DNA of 64,000 nt from contig NZ_JAXCLW010000004.1 of assembly GCF_034044715.1 (NCBI RefSeq), forward strand, positions 124,001 to 188,000, given 5' to 3'. The translations under genes were made by a program, and so were the position numbers. The notes beneath the pieces are model-generated. The model was given only the letters and a program-made list of their open reading frames with translations. It did no database searches and had not been told where the DNA came from. The DNA is from Dongia_B soli. GTDB lineage: Bacteria > Pseudomonadota > Alphaproteobacteria > Dongiales > Dongiaceae. Of the stretch, positions 18,180 to 26,418 are shown piece by piece. Within the stretch, counting starts at the first letter, position 1. Each line of letters begins with the position of its first letter.

Positions 18180-19304
18180 ATGACAATGGCCGGTGAGTTT
18201 ACCGTTTACGTCATCAGCCCCGGTGGAACCCAAGCCCGTGGCGGCATGGGGCGCATGGTTCGCTACTTCGTCAATGAGATTCGGCGCAGAGAAGGCGCGC
18301 CGGACATTGTCGTCGTCGATACATATGGGCCGGGAAGTAAATTTCTTATGCCCGTCTTTTTTCTCCTCGCTCTCCTGCGGCTCTCGGCAGCCTGCATGGC
18401 CGGGAAGGCCGATATCCTTCACGCCCACGTATCAGAGCGCGGCAGCGTGTTGCGCAAATTCATCCTTTGCCTACCGGCATTGCTGCTCGGCATTCCCGTT
18501 ATCATGCATATGCATGGTGCGGAATTCGTGCAGTTCTACAAGAAACTCCCAGCACCATTGAAAAACCTCGTCTGCGGCTTTCTGCGAAAATGCGACAGTG
18601 TTGTCGTCCTGGGCTCCGCATGGCAGGAATACGTCGTCAACGAGCTCAAGCTGGACCCGTCGCAGATCGTCATCCTGCATAATGCAGTTCCTGCACCCCT
18701 GGTTGGCCGGCGCGCGGAGGAACCGGAATCGCGAGAATGCCGCCTAGCCTTCGTCGGCGAAGTGGGAGAGCGGAAGGGGATTCCAGAACTGATCGAAGCG
18801 CTAGCTCAACCGCGATTCCAGGTCGCTTCATGGTCTCTGCGGATTGCCGGCAACGGCGCGGTCCGCCACTTCCAAGCAGTTGCGGAAAAAAAGGACCTAA
18901 AATCGCCGCGGGTGAATTTCCTCGGTTGGACGGACGAGCATATAACTCGGCAGCTATTGGCAGATAGCGATATTTTGATATTACCATCGCATAACGAAGG
19001 CCTGCCGATGGCGATACTCGAGGCCCTCTCCTATGGCCTTGCTGTTATCACGACGCCTGTCGGCTCTATCCTGGACGCGATCGACGACCGGCAGAACGGT
19101 CTGATTGTGCCGCCCAAAAATGCTGAAAAACTGAGCGATGCAATTTTCGAACTCATCAACGACAGCGAGCTACGTCGCCGTTTAGGCTGCAGCGCCCGAG
19201 AGAAATTCGAACGGCATTTCGAAATCGGGCCATATTGCGACCGCCTGATATCGCTTTATGGAGAGCATATGACCGGCCGTGTCAAAGCGCTCGGTCGTCA
19301 ATGA
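18180..19304 (+). CDS. glycosyltransferase family 4 (GT4)
   Basis: 374 aa, GT-B fold retaining transferase. The C-terminal donor domain is clear: GEVGERKGIPELIEAL, NFLGW, and SHNEGLPMAILEALSYG with the EX7E motif, followed by TTPVGSI. The N-terminal acceptor domain starts with SPGGTQARGGMGRM. Two hydrophobic stretches near residues 58-72 and 95-110 suggest membrane attachment. It is the second gene of the plus-strand exopolysaccharide operon, 21 bases after the CpsD-like gene. Donor unknown; GDP-mannose is plausible because the locus carries the genes to make it. Confidence 0.87.
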   Translation: MTMAGEFTVYVISPGGTQARGGMGRMVRYFVNEIRRREGAPDIVVVDTYGPGSKFLMPVFFLLALLRLSAACMAGKADILHAHVSERGSVLRKFILCLPALLLGIPVIMHMHGAEFVQFYKKLPAPLKNLVCGFLRKCDSVVVLGSAWQEYVVNELKLDPSQIVILHNAVPAPLVGRRAEEPESRECRLAFVGEVGERKGIPELIEALAQPRFQVASWSLRIAGNGAVRHFQAVAEKKDLKSPRVNFLGWTDEHITRQLLADSDILILPSHNEGLPMAILEALSYGLAVITTPVGSILDAIDDRQNGLIVPPKNAEKLSDAIFELINDSELRRRLGCSAREKFERHFEIGPYCDRLISLYGEHMTGRVKALGRQ

Positions 19305-19388
19305 TATGTCGGGCCAGCCCCTTGTCATGCCAATGCATCAAATGATTTTCGGCCCCGTTGCCGGCCGCTCCAGTGAAAGGTAAAGGCG

Positions 19389-20825
19389 ATGATCGGGGGC
19401 CAAGTCATACGTTACCTGCCGTCAACGATCATCCCTCCGCTCTCGACATTCATCGCCATCTATATTTATACCCGCTTGCTGACGCCGACCGAGGTAGGGA
19501 CCTATACCTTTACCCTTACCATCACCTTCTTATGGCAAAGCGTATTCTTCAGCTGGCTACCGATCGCTGTCGTCCGCTTCTACACCGGCGATTATGCGCG
19601 CAGCGGCGAAGATGTCGTGACCGTGGCCCATCGCGGCTTTGGCCTTGCTGCCATCGCCGCCACCGTCGTTTTCCTCACCGCGAAATATCTGGGCTTCTTT
19701 GAGGATATTTGGGTAACCTGGCTGGCATTGCCACTGGCCCTCTCCCGTTCGCTTTTGAATGTGCAACTATCTTGGTTGCAGGCTCAATTCAAAATCGGGC
19801 GCTATAACCTCCTTGAGGTCGGCCAGACCATCTGCGGCATCGTCTCAGGAATCATCCTAGTCGAATTCTACGATCTCGGTGCGGAAGGGGCCCTCATCGG
19901 CATACTGATTGGCTATATCGTCGGCCTGGCGGGCAATCTGTTAAATATCTTCCGTGTCGCCATTAAATCGGTTCCCTCAGCTTCCCTGCTGCGAGAATTC
20001 TTTGCCTACGGTCTTCCGTTATCCTTGGGCTCGATCCTTGCCAGCGCCTTGGCTTCCGTGGACCGGGTCGTGATCACCAAATATCTTGGATTGTCCGAAG
20101 TCGCCGCCTATTCACTTGCCTTCGGCCTGGTCGACCGGCCGATCACATTGATTTTTTCTTCCGTGTCTATCGCCATGTTTCCCGTCGCGATGCATGCCCT
20201 TGAATCCCAGGGTCCCGCCGTTGCGCGTGGCTACCTGCGCCAGGGCTTGGGGCTGGCTTTCGCCCTGGCTATTCCGGCTTGCTTCGGCATCGCCGCGCTG
20301 GATAAGAATGTTGTCTGGGTCCTTCTGGGTGAGAATTTCCGGGAAGAAACATGGCCGCTCATAGTATGGGTCACCATCTGCTCGTTCCTGGCGGGCGTCT
20401 CATACCATACCTTCGGCCAATCCTTTCATTTCTCACGTCAGACCTGGAAAGTTCTTTTCACCATCGGCCCCGCGGCCGCGATCAATATCGTCGCCTGCAT
20501 CATCTTCGTTCCCTCCTTCGGTCTGCAGGGCGCGATTGGCGCCAACCTGGTATCCATGGTCGTCCTCGTCATTGTCAGCGGAATTCTGGGCCAACGTTCA
20601 TTCCGCCTCGACATTCCCTACGTCGACGCGTTGAAAGCAGCCGTTGCATCGGCACTCATGTACTTGATCCTGAAGTTGCTTCAGCTACCGCTGACGGCCT
20701 GGGGTCTCGTCACAGGCATCGTTGTTGGCGGCTTGCTCTATGGACTTCTCGCTCTTGCGCTTAACATTGCACAGGCACGGCAAATGCTCGATGCCAAGCT
20801 AATCAGCGGACGGCGACCATCATGA
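19389..20825 (+). CDS. oligosaccharide flippase (Wzx/MOP superfamily)
   Basis: 478 aa with about 12-14 hydrophobic segments spread along its length, such as FALAIPACFGIAAL and AINIVACIIFVPSFGLQG, and the paired-helix pattern of the polysaccharide transporter branch of the MOP superfamily. It should flip the undecaprenyl-linked repeat unit across the inner membrane. AAAGG precedes the ATG. Its stop overlaps the next glycosyltransferase start by four bases, so it belongs to the same operon. Confidence 0.9.
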   Translation: MIGGQVIRYLPSTIIPPLSTFIAIYIYTRLLTPTEVGTYTFTLTITFLWQSVFFSWLPIAVVRFYTGDYARSGEDVVTVAHRGFGLAAIAATVVFLTAKYLGFFEDIWVTWLALPLALSRSLLNVQLSWLQAQFKIGRYNLLEVGQTICGIVSGIILVEFYDLGAEGALIGILIGYIVGLAGNLLNIFRVAIKSVPSASLLREFFAYGLPLSLGSILASALASVDRVVITKYLGLSEVAAYSLAFGLVDRPITLIFSSVSIAMFPVAMHALESQGPAVARGYLRQGLGLAFALAIPACFGIAALDKNVVWVLLGENFREETWPLIVWVTICSFLAGVSYHTFGQSFHFSRQTWKVLFTIGPAAAINIVACIIFVPSFGLQGAIGANLVSMVVLVIVSGILGQRSFRLDIPYVDALKAAVASALMYLILKLLQLPLTAWGLVTGIVVGGLLYGLLALALNIAQARQMLDAKLISGRRPS

Positions 20826-21940
20826 GTCAGCGCCAAGTTTTCATCTATCTTCCCAACCTCGCCGGCGGCGGCGCTGAACGCTTGACTTTGAATCTCCTCC
20901 CAAGATTCCGCGAGGCTGGCTACGAGCCATCCTTAGTCCTCAATACACGTAGCGGCGCATTACTGCCTTATGTTCCCGAAGATATCCGCATCATCTCCCT
21001 GAATGCCAGCCGCAGTCTGAAGGCTATCGGAAAGCTCAGCCGGTTGCTGATACGGGAACAGCCCGACATCCTCCTATCCAATCTGGGCCACAATAACATC
21101 ATCGCTCTATGGTCCCGGGCCTTGTCACGGGCATCGACAAAGGTCGTTGTCTGCCAGCACAGCGTTCTCTCCCAGGAATCGCTGCACGATGGCAATTGGC
21201 AGCATCGAATCCTCCCGGCCGTGAGCACGATCTTCCTTCGGCTGGCCGATGGCATCGTTGCCGTGTCACGGGGCGTCGCCGACGATATGGCCCGCATCCT
21301 GCGCCTTCGCCGTTCCGCTATCTCGGTCATTTACAACCCGGTTCTGACCAGGGATTTCGATGCGCGCGCCAGTGCATCCTTGAATCACGCCTGGTTTGCG
21401 GAAAGAGCCATGCCCGTCGTTCTCGGCGTTGGTCGGCTCGTGCCGGAAAAAGATTTCGGCACGCTTATTAAGGCGTTCTCGCTTCTGCGGAGGTCGATGC
21501 CTTGTAAGCTCGTTTTGGTCGGCGACGGTCCCGCCCGTGCCGGTCTCACAAAGCTGTGTCAAGATCTGAGCATCGCTGCGGACGTCGATTTTGTCGGGTT
21601 TCAGGAAAATCCGCTTCCCTTTATCCAGCAGGCCGCCTTGCTCGTCATGTCCTCGACCTATGAAGGTTTCGGCAATGTCCTGGCAGAAGCGATGGGATGC
21701 GGTACGCCGGTGATCAGCACCGATTGCCCCTATGGCCCCGCCGAAATTCTTGGCGGTGGCCGCTTCGGTGCACTTGTTCCGGTGGGCGACGCCGAGCGAA
21801 TGGCGCAGGCAATGCAGGACGCCCTGGCGAATCCCCTGCCCGCGGATATTTTGAAAAACCAAGCCGCGCAGTTCCGGGACGATCGCGTGTCGTCCGAATA
21901 TGTGGCGCTATTTGACCGTCTGCTGCAGCAGAGGAGTTGA
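20822..21940 (+). CDS. glycosyltransferase family 4 (GT4), second copy
   Basis: 372 aa. The N-terminus NLAGGGAERLTLNLLP is the acceptor-side glycine loop of the GT4 group, and the donor half carries GVGRLVPEKDFGTLIKAF, NPLPFIQQAALLVMSS and STYEGFGNVLAEAMGCGTPVI with the EX7E pair. It probably adds one sugar of the repeat unit on the cytoplasmic face. It overlaps the flippase gene at its start and its last 33 bases overlap the end of the converging hydrolase gene, an unusually tight junction between the two operons. Confidence 0.88.
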   Translation: MSQRQVFIYLPNLAGGGAERLTLNLLPRFREAGYEPSLVLNTRSGALLPYVPEDIRIISLNASRSLKAIGKLSRLLIREQPDILLSNLGHNNIIALWSRALSRASTKVVVCQHSVLSQESLHDGNWQHRILPAVSTIFLRLADGIVAVSRGVADDMARILRLRRSAISVIYNPVLTRDFDARASASLNHAWFAERAMPVVLGVGRLVPEKDFGTLIKAFSLLRRSMPCKLVLVGDGPARAGLTKLCQDLSIAADVDFVGFQENPLPFIQQAALLVMSSTYEGFGNVLAEAMGCGTPVISTDCPYGPAEILGGGRFGALVPVGDAERMAQAMQDALANPLPADILKNQAAQFRDDRVSSEYVALFDRLLQQRS

Positions 21941-23671
21941 TCGGCTTCTCGCCGGTCCTTCGCAACGACCTAGAAACTCCACCAGCATCCCGAAGAACTC
22001 TTCCTTGGCTGAACTTGCCGTCAGGACATGATCCGTGCCGGTCATGATGACAAGGTTGACGTTCCGAAAGCGCTTCAGTTTCCTACCGTCACGTCCAAGA
22101 TGCACCGACAAGCCATCCAGCCCTCCGTCATTGTGGCTGTAGATGAGTAAAAGCTGCGTTTTCCTAGATTGGAGCAGCTTGAACCAGCGACGGACCTTCG
22201 CGGTATCATTCTCCGTCTTCGACAGGGGACCGAGGATTAAGCCCAGCTCCGCGTTTAGCTTCTGCCATCCACGATGCATAATGGTTCCGGTCACGCCGCG
22301 CACATTTAAATCACCTTTGAAGAACCGTTTCCAGGTTCCCCAATCGGTCATCTTCTTGAAGTAATAGCGCGTGGCATGATGTTCCTCGCGGAGCGTTATC
22401 TGCAGACTATCACCAATGTGACGCACGAAGTTTGGCGGATTGACCGGAACAGCACCAACAACGCGGGCATCTTGTACCGCACCGTGGAAGGACAAATATG
22501 CCCCCGCGGAAATTCCGGTGATCACAACCTGATTGATCCCCTGGCTCTCCAGCCAGTCGATCGCAGCGCTGATATCGCGCACGGAATCTCCGTCAAATAG
22601 TACGTTTTCCCCACGCCCGGGCCGGGGCGGGCTGTCGCCTAGTCCAGCGATATCCACCCGAACCGTGATATATCCTAAAGCGGCCAACCGCCGCGTGAAA
22701 ATCACGGAACGTCGTCCAGCACCGATTTGGTGGTTGGACCCGGTGGTGACGAAGATGACCGCAAGAGGGCGAGCAGGCTGCTTAGAGGGTGCGCAATGTA
22801 TCGCAAAAAGCCGACTGTCCTGGCCAAAAAAAATCGGGCGCTCCACCCAATCTTCCTCTGCCAGCGCCACCTCGGGGAAGGACGCTGGTACCACTGACGT
22901 CCCCAGCAGATCTTTCGAAAGCCAGTTCTTCAGAAAAAGAAATGCTTGCTCAGGTTTCTTTGCGAAGACGGCATCGACCATCATCTCGGCATAAGCCGGG
23001 AACGCCGCGGCTTCGGCATGCGAGCCACATTGCTGGAATTTTTCGACAAGGAAATCATCGGCGGGATTCTCGGGACCTTTCATAACCAGAACCCGCTTCG
23101 GCGGTTTACTTATTTTCTGCGTGATATCAAGCGCACTGATTTCGCCCGCAAGCTTTGGCGTCATGATGAAACCGGCAAGATTTATGTTTGGATCCTCGCT
23201 GGTCCGCTCGCTTCCCGCCGCTGACGCCAAAAAGCTCATGCGCGCTAAAGTTTTAACCTCCCGGACATAAGCCCTGCCCGAATGCACTGGGGCTAGCAAA
23301 GCCATTGCAACGACGTCATCCAAGGCTTCGACTGCCCGCGTCGCCAGCAGCCCCCCCAGACGCAGTCCGACCAGGGCCACGCGTTCCACTTTGGTCAAGG
23401 CACGTAGTTGATGCACGGCCTCTCGGATGTTCTCGATCCAGATTTCCGTTCGCTCAGATTCGGGAGCGGTTCCCACGGAATTGCCGGTTCCATAATAGTC
23501 GAACCGCAAAGTCGGCATGCCGGCCGCCGCCAGATCCTCCGCGAGATTGCGCAGGATGCGATGGACGCATAACTCCTCGTAGCCATGAGGATTACAAATC
23601 ACGACACCGAGTCCGCCGGTCGACGGATGTAGCCATCCGAAGCAGTTCGAAAAGGTGATAGGCGTCATCAT
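21908..23671 (-). CDS. tandem alpha/beta-hydrolase, first domain lacking the nucleophile
   Basis: About 587 aa formed by two alpha/beta-hydrolase units. Unit 1 (1-255) has LRFDYYGTGNSVG, but its nucleophile elbow reads GLRLGG, with Arg104 in place of Ser; a similar GLRLG sequence is, from memory, seen in exosortase-A-associated hydrolases. Unit 2 (about 270-580) has a complete-looking triad: Ser in TGISAGA (~386), Asp in SHNDGGLD and His in TGTDHVLT. I start at ATG 23671, with GAGG 9 bases upstream; an ATG at 23728 would overlap the ligase gene. It is the last gene of the carrier-protein operon, so a thioesterase or acyltransferase role on the carrier-bound product is plausible. Confidence 0.78.
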   Translation of the reverse strand: MMTPITFSNCFGWLHPSTGGLGVVICNPHGYEELCVHRILRNLAEDLAAAGMPTLRFDYYGTGNSVGTAPESERTEIWIENIREAVHQLRALTKVERVALVGLRLGGLLATRAVEALDDVVAMALLAPVHSGRAYVREVKTLARMSFLASAAGSERTSEDPNINLAGFIMTPKLAGEISALDITQKISKPPKRVLVMKGPENPADDFLVEKFQQCGSHAEAAAFPAYAEMMVDAVFAKKPEQAFLFLKNWLSKDLLGTSVVPASFPEVALAEEDWVERPIFFGQDSRLFAIHCAPSKQPARPLAVIFVTTGSNHQIGAGRRSVIFTRRLAALGYITVRVDIAGLGDSPPRPGRGENVLFDGDSVRDISAAIDWLESQGINQVVITGISAGAYLSFHGAVQDARVVGAVPVNPPNFVRHIGDSLQITLREEHHATRYYFKKMTDWGTWKRFFKGDLNVRGVTGTIMHRGWQKLNAELGLILGPLSKTENDTAKVRRWFKLLQSRKTQLLLIYSHNDGGLDGLSVHLGRDGRKLKRFRNVNLVIMTGTDHVLTASSAKEEFFGMLVEFLGRCEGPARSRSTPLLQQTVK

Positions 23672-23718
23672 GGGGGACAACCTCAGATTAGAGGCGCGAC
23701 CATCACAATGGCGATAAG

Positions 23719-24627
23719 TCAGCTCCAAAGGATTTCACGCACCGATTTGGGCCATGCTTGCACATTAAAACCGTGATGCCGGAACAGTGAGAGCGCGACG
23801 CGTTCCATGCCGAAGGCGACACAGGCCGTATGCGCCGTCTCTCCGTCTTCCTGCTTCAGTTTCCAAAGTCCCCCAAGGTGGTCCTGATGATAGTTAAAGC
23901 TGAGGCAGGCCGTAGGCCGATCCTCTCTTACGACCGGAATGAGCAATTCAAACTTCAATTCTTGTTCGCGCTGATTATTAGCCAGCATCTTGCCAGTGCG
24001 ACCAAAGAATGGATCATTGGCGATATCCAGCTTCATCGGAACCCCTAGCTTGCGCATAAGATTCTGGCCTTTTTCCAGCCATGAGGCACGGAATTCCAGT
24101 ACCTGTTCGGGGGTGCCGATACGGACATATTCGCGCATCCGAAAAGACTGCATTCTTGTCGGATCGCGCGAAGGCTCGTGACGGAAACAATAGGACATAA
24201 CGTCGAATAACAAGCCTTCAGGCGGCACGGCGCCTCTTTTTGCTGCGATCGGATATATCGGATAGCAAGCGGCCGGCGTCAGGACGATTTCCGTCTGCTT
24301 CTGGTGTTTTGCCCAATCCCCCTTGCTTTCGATCAGGTCCAGCATGTCGTGATGGTCATGCTCATCGCCCATGAAGCAATGAACCGTGCCAGCAAGCTGT
24401 GGAAACCCTTTCATATAACCGCTACGCTCAAACTCTTCGCGGCTCATCTGGGGTGGAAAGCGCACGACCTCCGCACCGCCATCGCTGCCATAGGCGGTAA
24501 TCAGCGCATCAAATCGGGCGATTACGTCCTCAAAGACGGCGCTTCTGGCATAGACGCCGTCTACGCCTGTTTCCATCAGCAGTCCGTGCGCGACCAATTG
24601 GTCTATATAGCTTAATGACTGTTCCAT
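23719..24627 (-). CDS. amino acid--[acyl-carrier-protein] ligase (seryl-tRNA synthetase-like)
   Basis: 302 aa, a class II aminoacyl-tRNA-synthetase core without the N-terminal tRNA-binding coiled coil. Motif 2 appears as CFRHEPSRDPTRMQSFRMRE, and motif 3 as ACVAFGMERVALSLFRHHG. LTPAACYPIYP contains a Cys of the kind that binds the extra zinc in this family. Enzymes of this type, described from Bradyrhizobium and Agrobacterium, activate glycine or alanine and load it on the phosphopantetheine arm of a small carrier protein instead of tRNA. The carrier gene lies two genes upstream. The amino acid cannot be read from sequence alone. Confidence 0.88.
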   Translation of the reverse strand: MEQSLSYIDQLVAHGLLMETGVDGVYARSAVFEDVIARFDALITAYGSDGGAEVVRFPPQMSREEFERSGYMKGFPQLAGTVHCFMGDEHDHHDMLDLIESKGDWAKHQKQTEIVLTPAACYPIYPIAAKRGAVPPEGLLFDVMSYCFRHEPSRDPTRMQSFRMREYVRIGTPEQVLEFRASWLEKGQNLMRKLGVPMKLDIANDPFFGRTGKMLANNQREQELKFELLIPVVREDRPTACLSFNYHQDHLGGLWKLKQEDGETAHTACVAFGMERVALSLFRHHGFNVQAWPKSVREILWS

Positions 24628-24631
24628 CGCC

Positions 24632-25792
24632 TTACCCCATCAATCCTTTTGCCGGCCTATGTCCGAGGATCATCTCAGACATGTTTCCCATAATTCGGTC
24701 GTTGTTGATCATGAGCGGTGCTGAAAGGGCATCTCGCATATGTCTGCCGACACTGAAGGCTGTGTCGTTCTTATATCCATGGATGCCGCAGATCATGAGA
24801 GCATGATTGACAATCTGGATGACTGATTGAGATGCAGAAATCTTGATGTTGTTCATGGCAACGCCGAAACCGAAAGACATCAGTTTTGCTTCATCTTCCT
24901 GCGCTGCGATACAGTCACTCAATCCTAGGAGAAGGTTTGCTTTCATCATTTGAAGCAAATTTGTCGCTTCGACCAGCCGCATTGTCCCTGGAGACGTGCC
25001 ATTTCGATTTTTTTGCGCCTCCGAACGTACATAAGACCTTGCTCTGGCAACTGCATCTGTCGCAATTCCCAACCACACACAAGCCCATAGAAGATGTGAG
25101 GTCGAAAGCATTGACTGCGCCGCGATTTCCGCAAATGGCCTCGGAAGGATCTGTTCTATCGGCCCCTTCGCTGTCAGCTTGAAACCATCGCTGCAGGTAC
25201 CTCGCATCCCTAAGGTATTCCACTGGGCCGTGCGCTCGAGGCCGTATTGCCCCTTCAATAACGCCACCATTACCTGGTCGGTCGTTGCCGCCTCCGGACA
25301 GCGCCGTGCAGTCACCATAATGCCGTCAGCCTGCGCGCCATATGAAATTACCGTTGCATCCTTCTCGAGCGTAAAATTCGTGCCGTCGGATTTGATGGCA
25401 CAAATGCTATTCCGCAATGCACCGCCAATACCGGCCTCTGAAGTGGCGGAGGCCAGGAGCAACTGATCCGCCGCAACCCGCATCATGAATAAGCATGGCC
25501 AGCTTTCGAGTCCCTCATATTCAAGCATGCTGGCGGTCATGATGTAATGCATTGCGAGGATCATGGCACTGGACGAACAGTATTGCGCCAATATCCAGCA
25601 AACCTCTGCCACTTCCAGCAAGCTGCCACCGCCACCTCCAAGCGACCTTGGAATAAGGAGGCTCAACAGCTCTTGTTCTTTTAATGCGTCAATCGTTTCT
25701 TTGGGAAAACGCGCATCTCTGTCCACTTCATCAGCATATTTCGCAGCGATCTTGATGCCAATGTCCCGAGCACGATCAGACGCCGATACCAT
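24632..25792 (-). CDS. acyl-CoA dehydrogenase-like flavoprotein of the carrier-protein operon
   Basis: 386 aa. Acyl-CoA dehydrogenase fold: N-terminal helices with LIPRSLGGGGGSLLEVAEV, a middle beta domain, and a C-terminal helical bundle with ICGIHGYKNDTAFSVGRHMRD. Where medium-chain enzymes have YEGT with the catalytic Glu, this one reads MINNDRI, so the usual base is absent from that site. It lies between the carrier protein gene (17-base overlap) and the ligase gene (4-base gap). I infer it oxidises an aminoacyl group held on the carrier, as PltE/RedW-like enzymes do for prolyl thioesters, but the chemistry is unproven. Confidence 0.8.
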   Translation of the reverse strand: MVSASDRARDIGIKIAAKYADEVDRDARFPKETIDALKEQELLSLLIPRSLGGGGGSLLEVAEVCWILAQYCSSSAMILAMHYIMTASMLEYEGLESWPCLFMMRVAADQLLLASATSEAGIGGALRNSICAIKSDGTNFTLEKDATVISYGAQADGIMVTARRCPEAATTDQVMVALLKGQYGLERTAQWNTLGMRGTCSDGFKLTAKGPIEQILPRPFAEIAAQSMLSTSHLLWACVWLGIATDAVARARSYVRSEAQKNRNGTSPGTMRLVEATNLLQMMKANLLLGLSDCIAAQEDEAKLMSFGFGVAMNNIKISASQSVIQIVNHALMICGIHGYKNDTAFSVGRHMRDALSAPLMINNDRIMGNMSEMILGHRPAKGLMG

Positions 25793-26039
25793 CAGCTACC
25801 TTCATCGATAAAAGCTCCGTCACGACGTTTCTGATTGACGCGATGCTTTCGAAAGTTTGTCGCGTCAGTAAGTGGTCGGGGAATTCAATGTCGAAGGCGT
25901 TCTCGATCGATAGCATCAGCCGCACGGTCGAGAAGGATGAGAGTCCGACACTGAAGAGATCCGTATCGTCGTTGAGAGAAGCGACATCGACAGACAGCTT
26001 CGCATGCTCTTGCAGCAGAGAGCGTAATTGCTGATCCAT
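25776..26039 (-). CDS. aminoacyl/acyl carrier protein
   Basis: 87 aa. The phosphopantetheine attachment region is DLFSVGLSSFSTVRLML, with the expected modified serine at residue 35 in the GLSSF variant of the usual GxDSL. The helix after it, with acidic residues (SIENAFDIEFPD), is typical of carrier proteins. It is the first gene of the minus-strand four-gene operon and the likely partner of the amino acid:carrier-protein ligase. A GGGGGG ribosome site precedes the ATG. A phosphopantetheinyl transferase would be needed from elsewhere in the genome. Confidence 0.88.
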   Translation of the reverse strand: MDQQLRSLLQEHAKLSVDVASLNDDTDLFSVGLSSFSTVRLMLSIENAFDIEFPDHLLTRQTFESIASIRNVVTELLSMKVADGIGV

Positions 26040-26418
26040 TCGCTAATGCCCCCCCCTTGCTGAGGTCTCGTGTTCTCAGCAGATTTATTGGAGATGAAGC
26101 CATCTCCCTTTTCGACATTTGTACTCTAACCTTCGCGCTTTGCACAGTAGGACAAGTAAGACGGGACATCAAAAATCATTGGAACAAATCGTGGCGTTAT
26201 TTATTTATCGCGCGCGCAAAGTAATTACGCGAGATTTTCATTCCTAAAGACCGTTAACAGCGTGCGACCGTTTTCTCACTATGGTTGTGTCGAGGAATTT
26301 TGCCCGCACATTCCTGAAAATCGTGATGGCTGCTCTGTGCGGGAATTGATGAACGCCGGTATTGCATATACATTTTCAACAGCGACTGGGATCGCTGCAG
26401 AGTTCTGGGGGCTAGTAA
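26040..26418. promoter_or_regulatory. divergent intergenic region between carrier-protein and export operons
   Basis: About 380 bases, clearly more A+T-rich than its surroundings, between two operons reading apart. A weak plus-strand promoter-like pair is TTGGAA at 26179-26184 and TATTTA at 26202-26207 with a 17-base spacer, ahead of the outer-membrane barrel gene. I see no clear operator. The assignment of these boxes is tentative. Confidence 0.35.
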
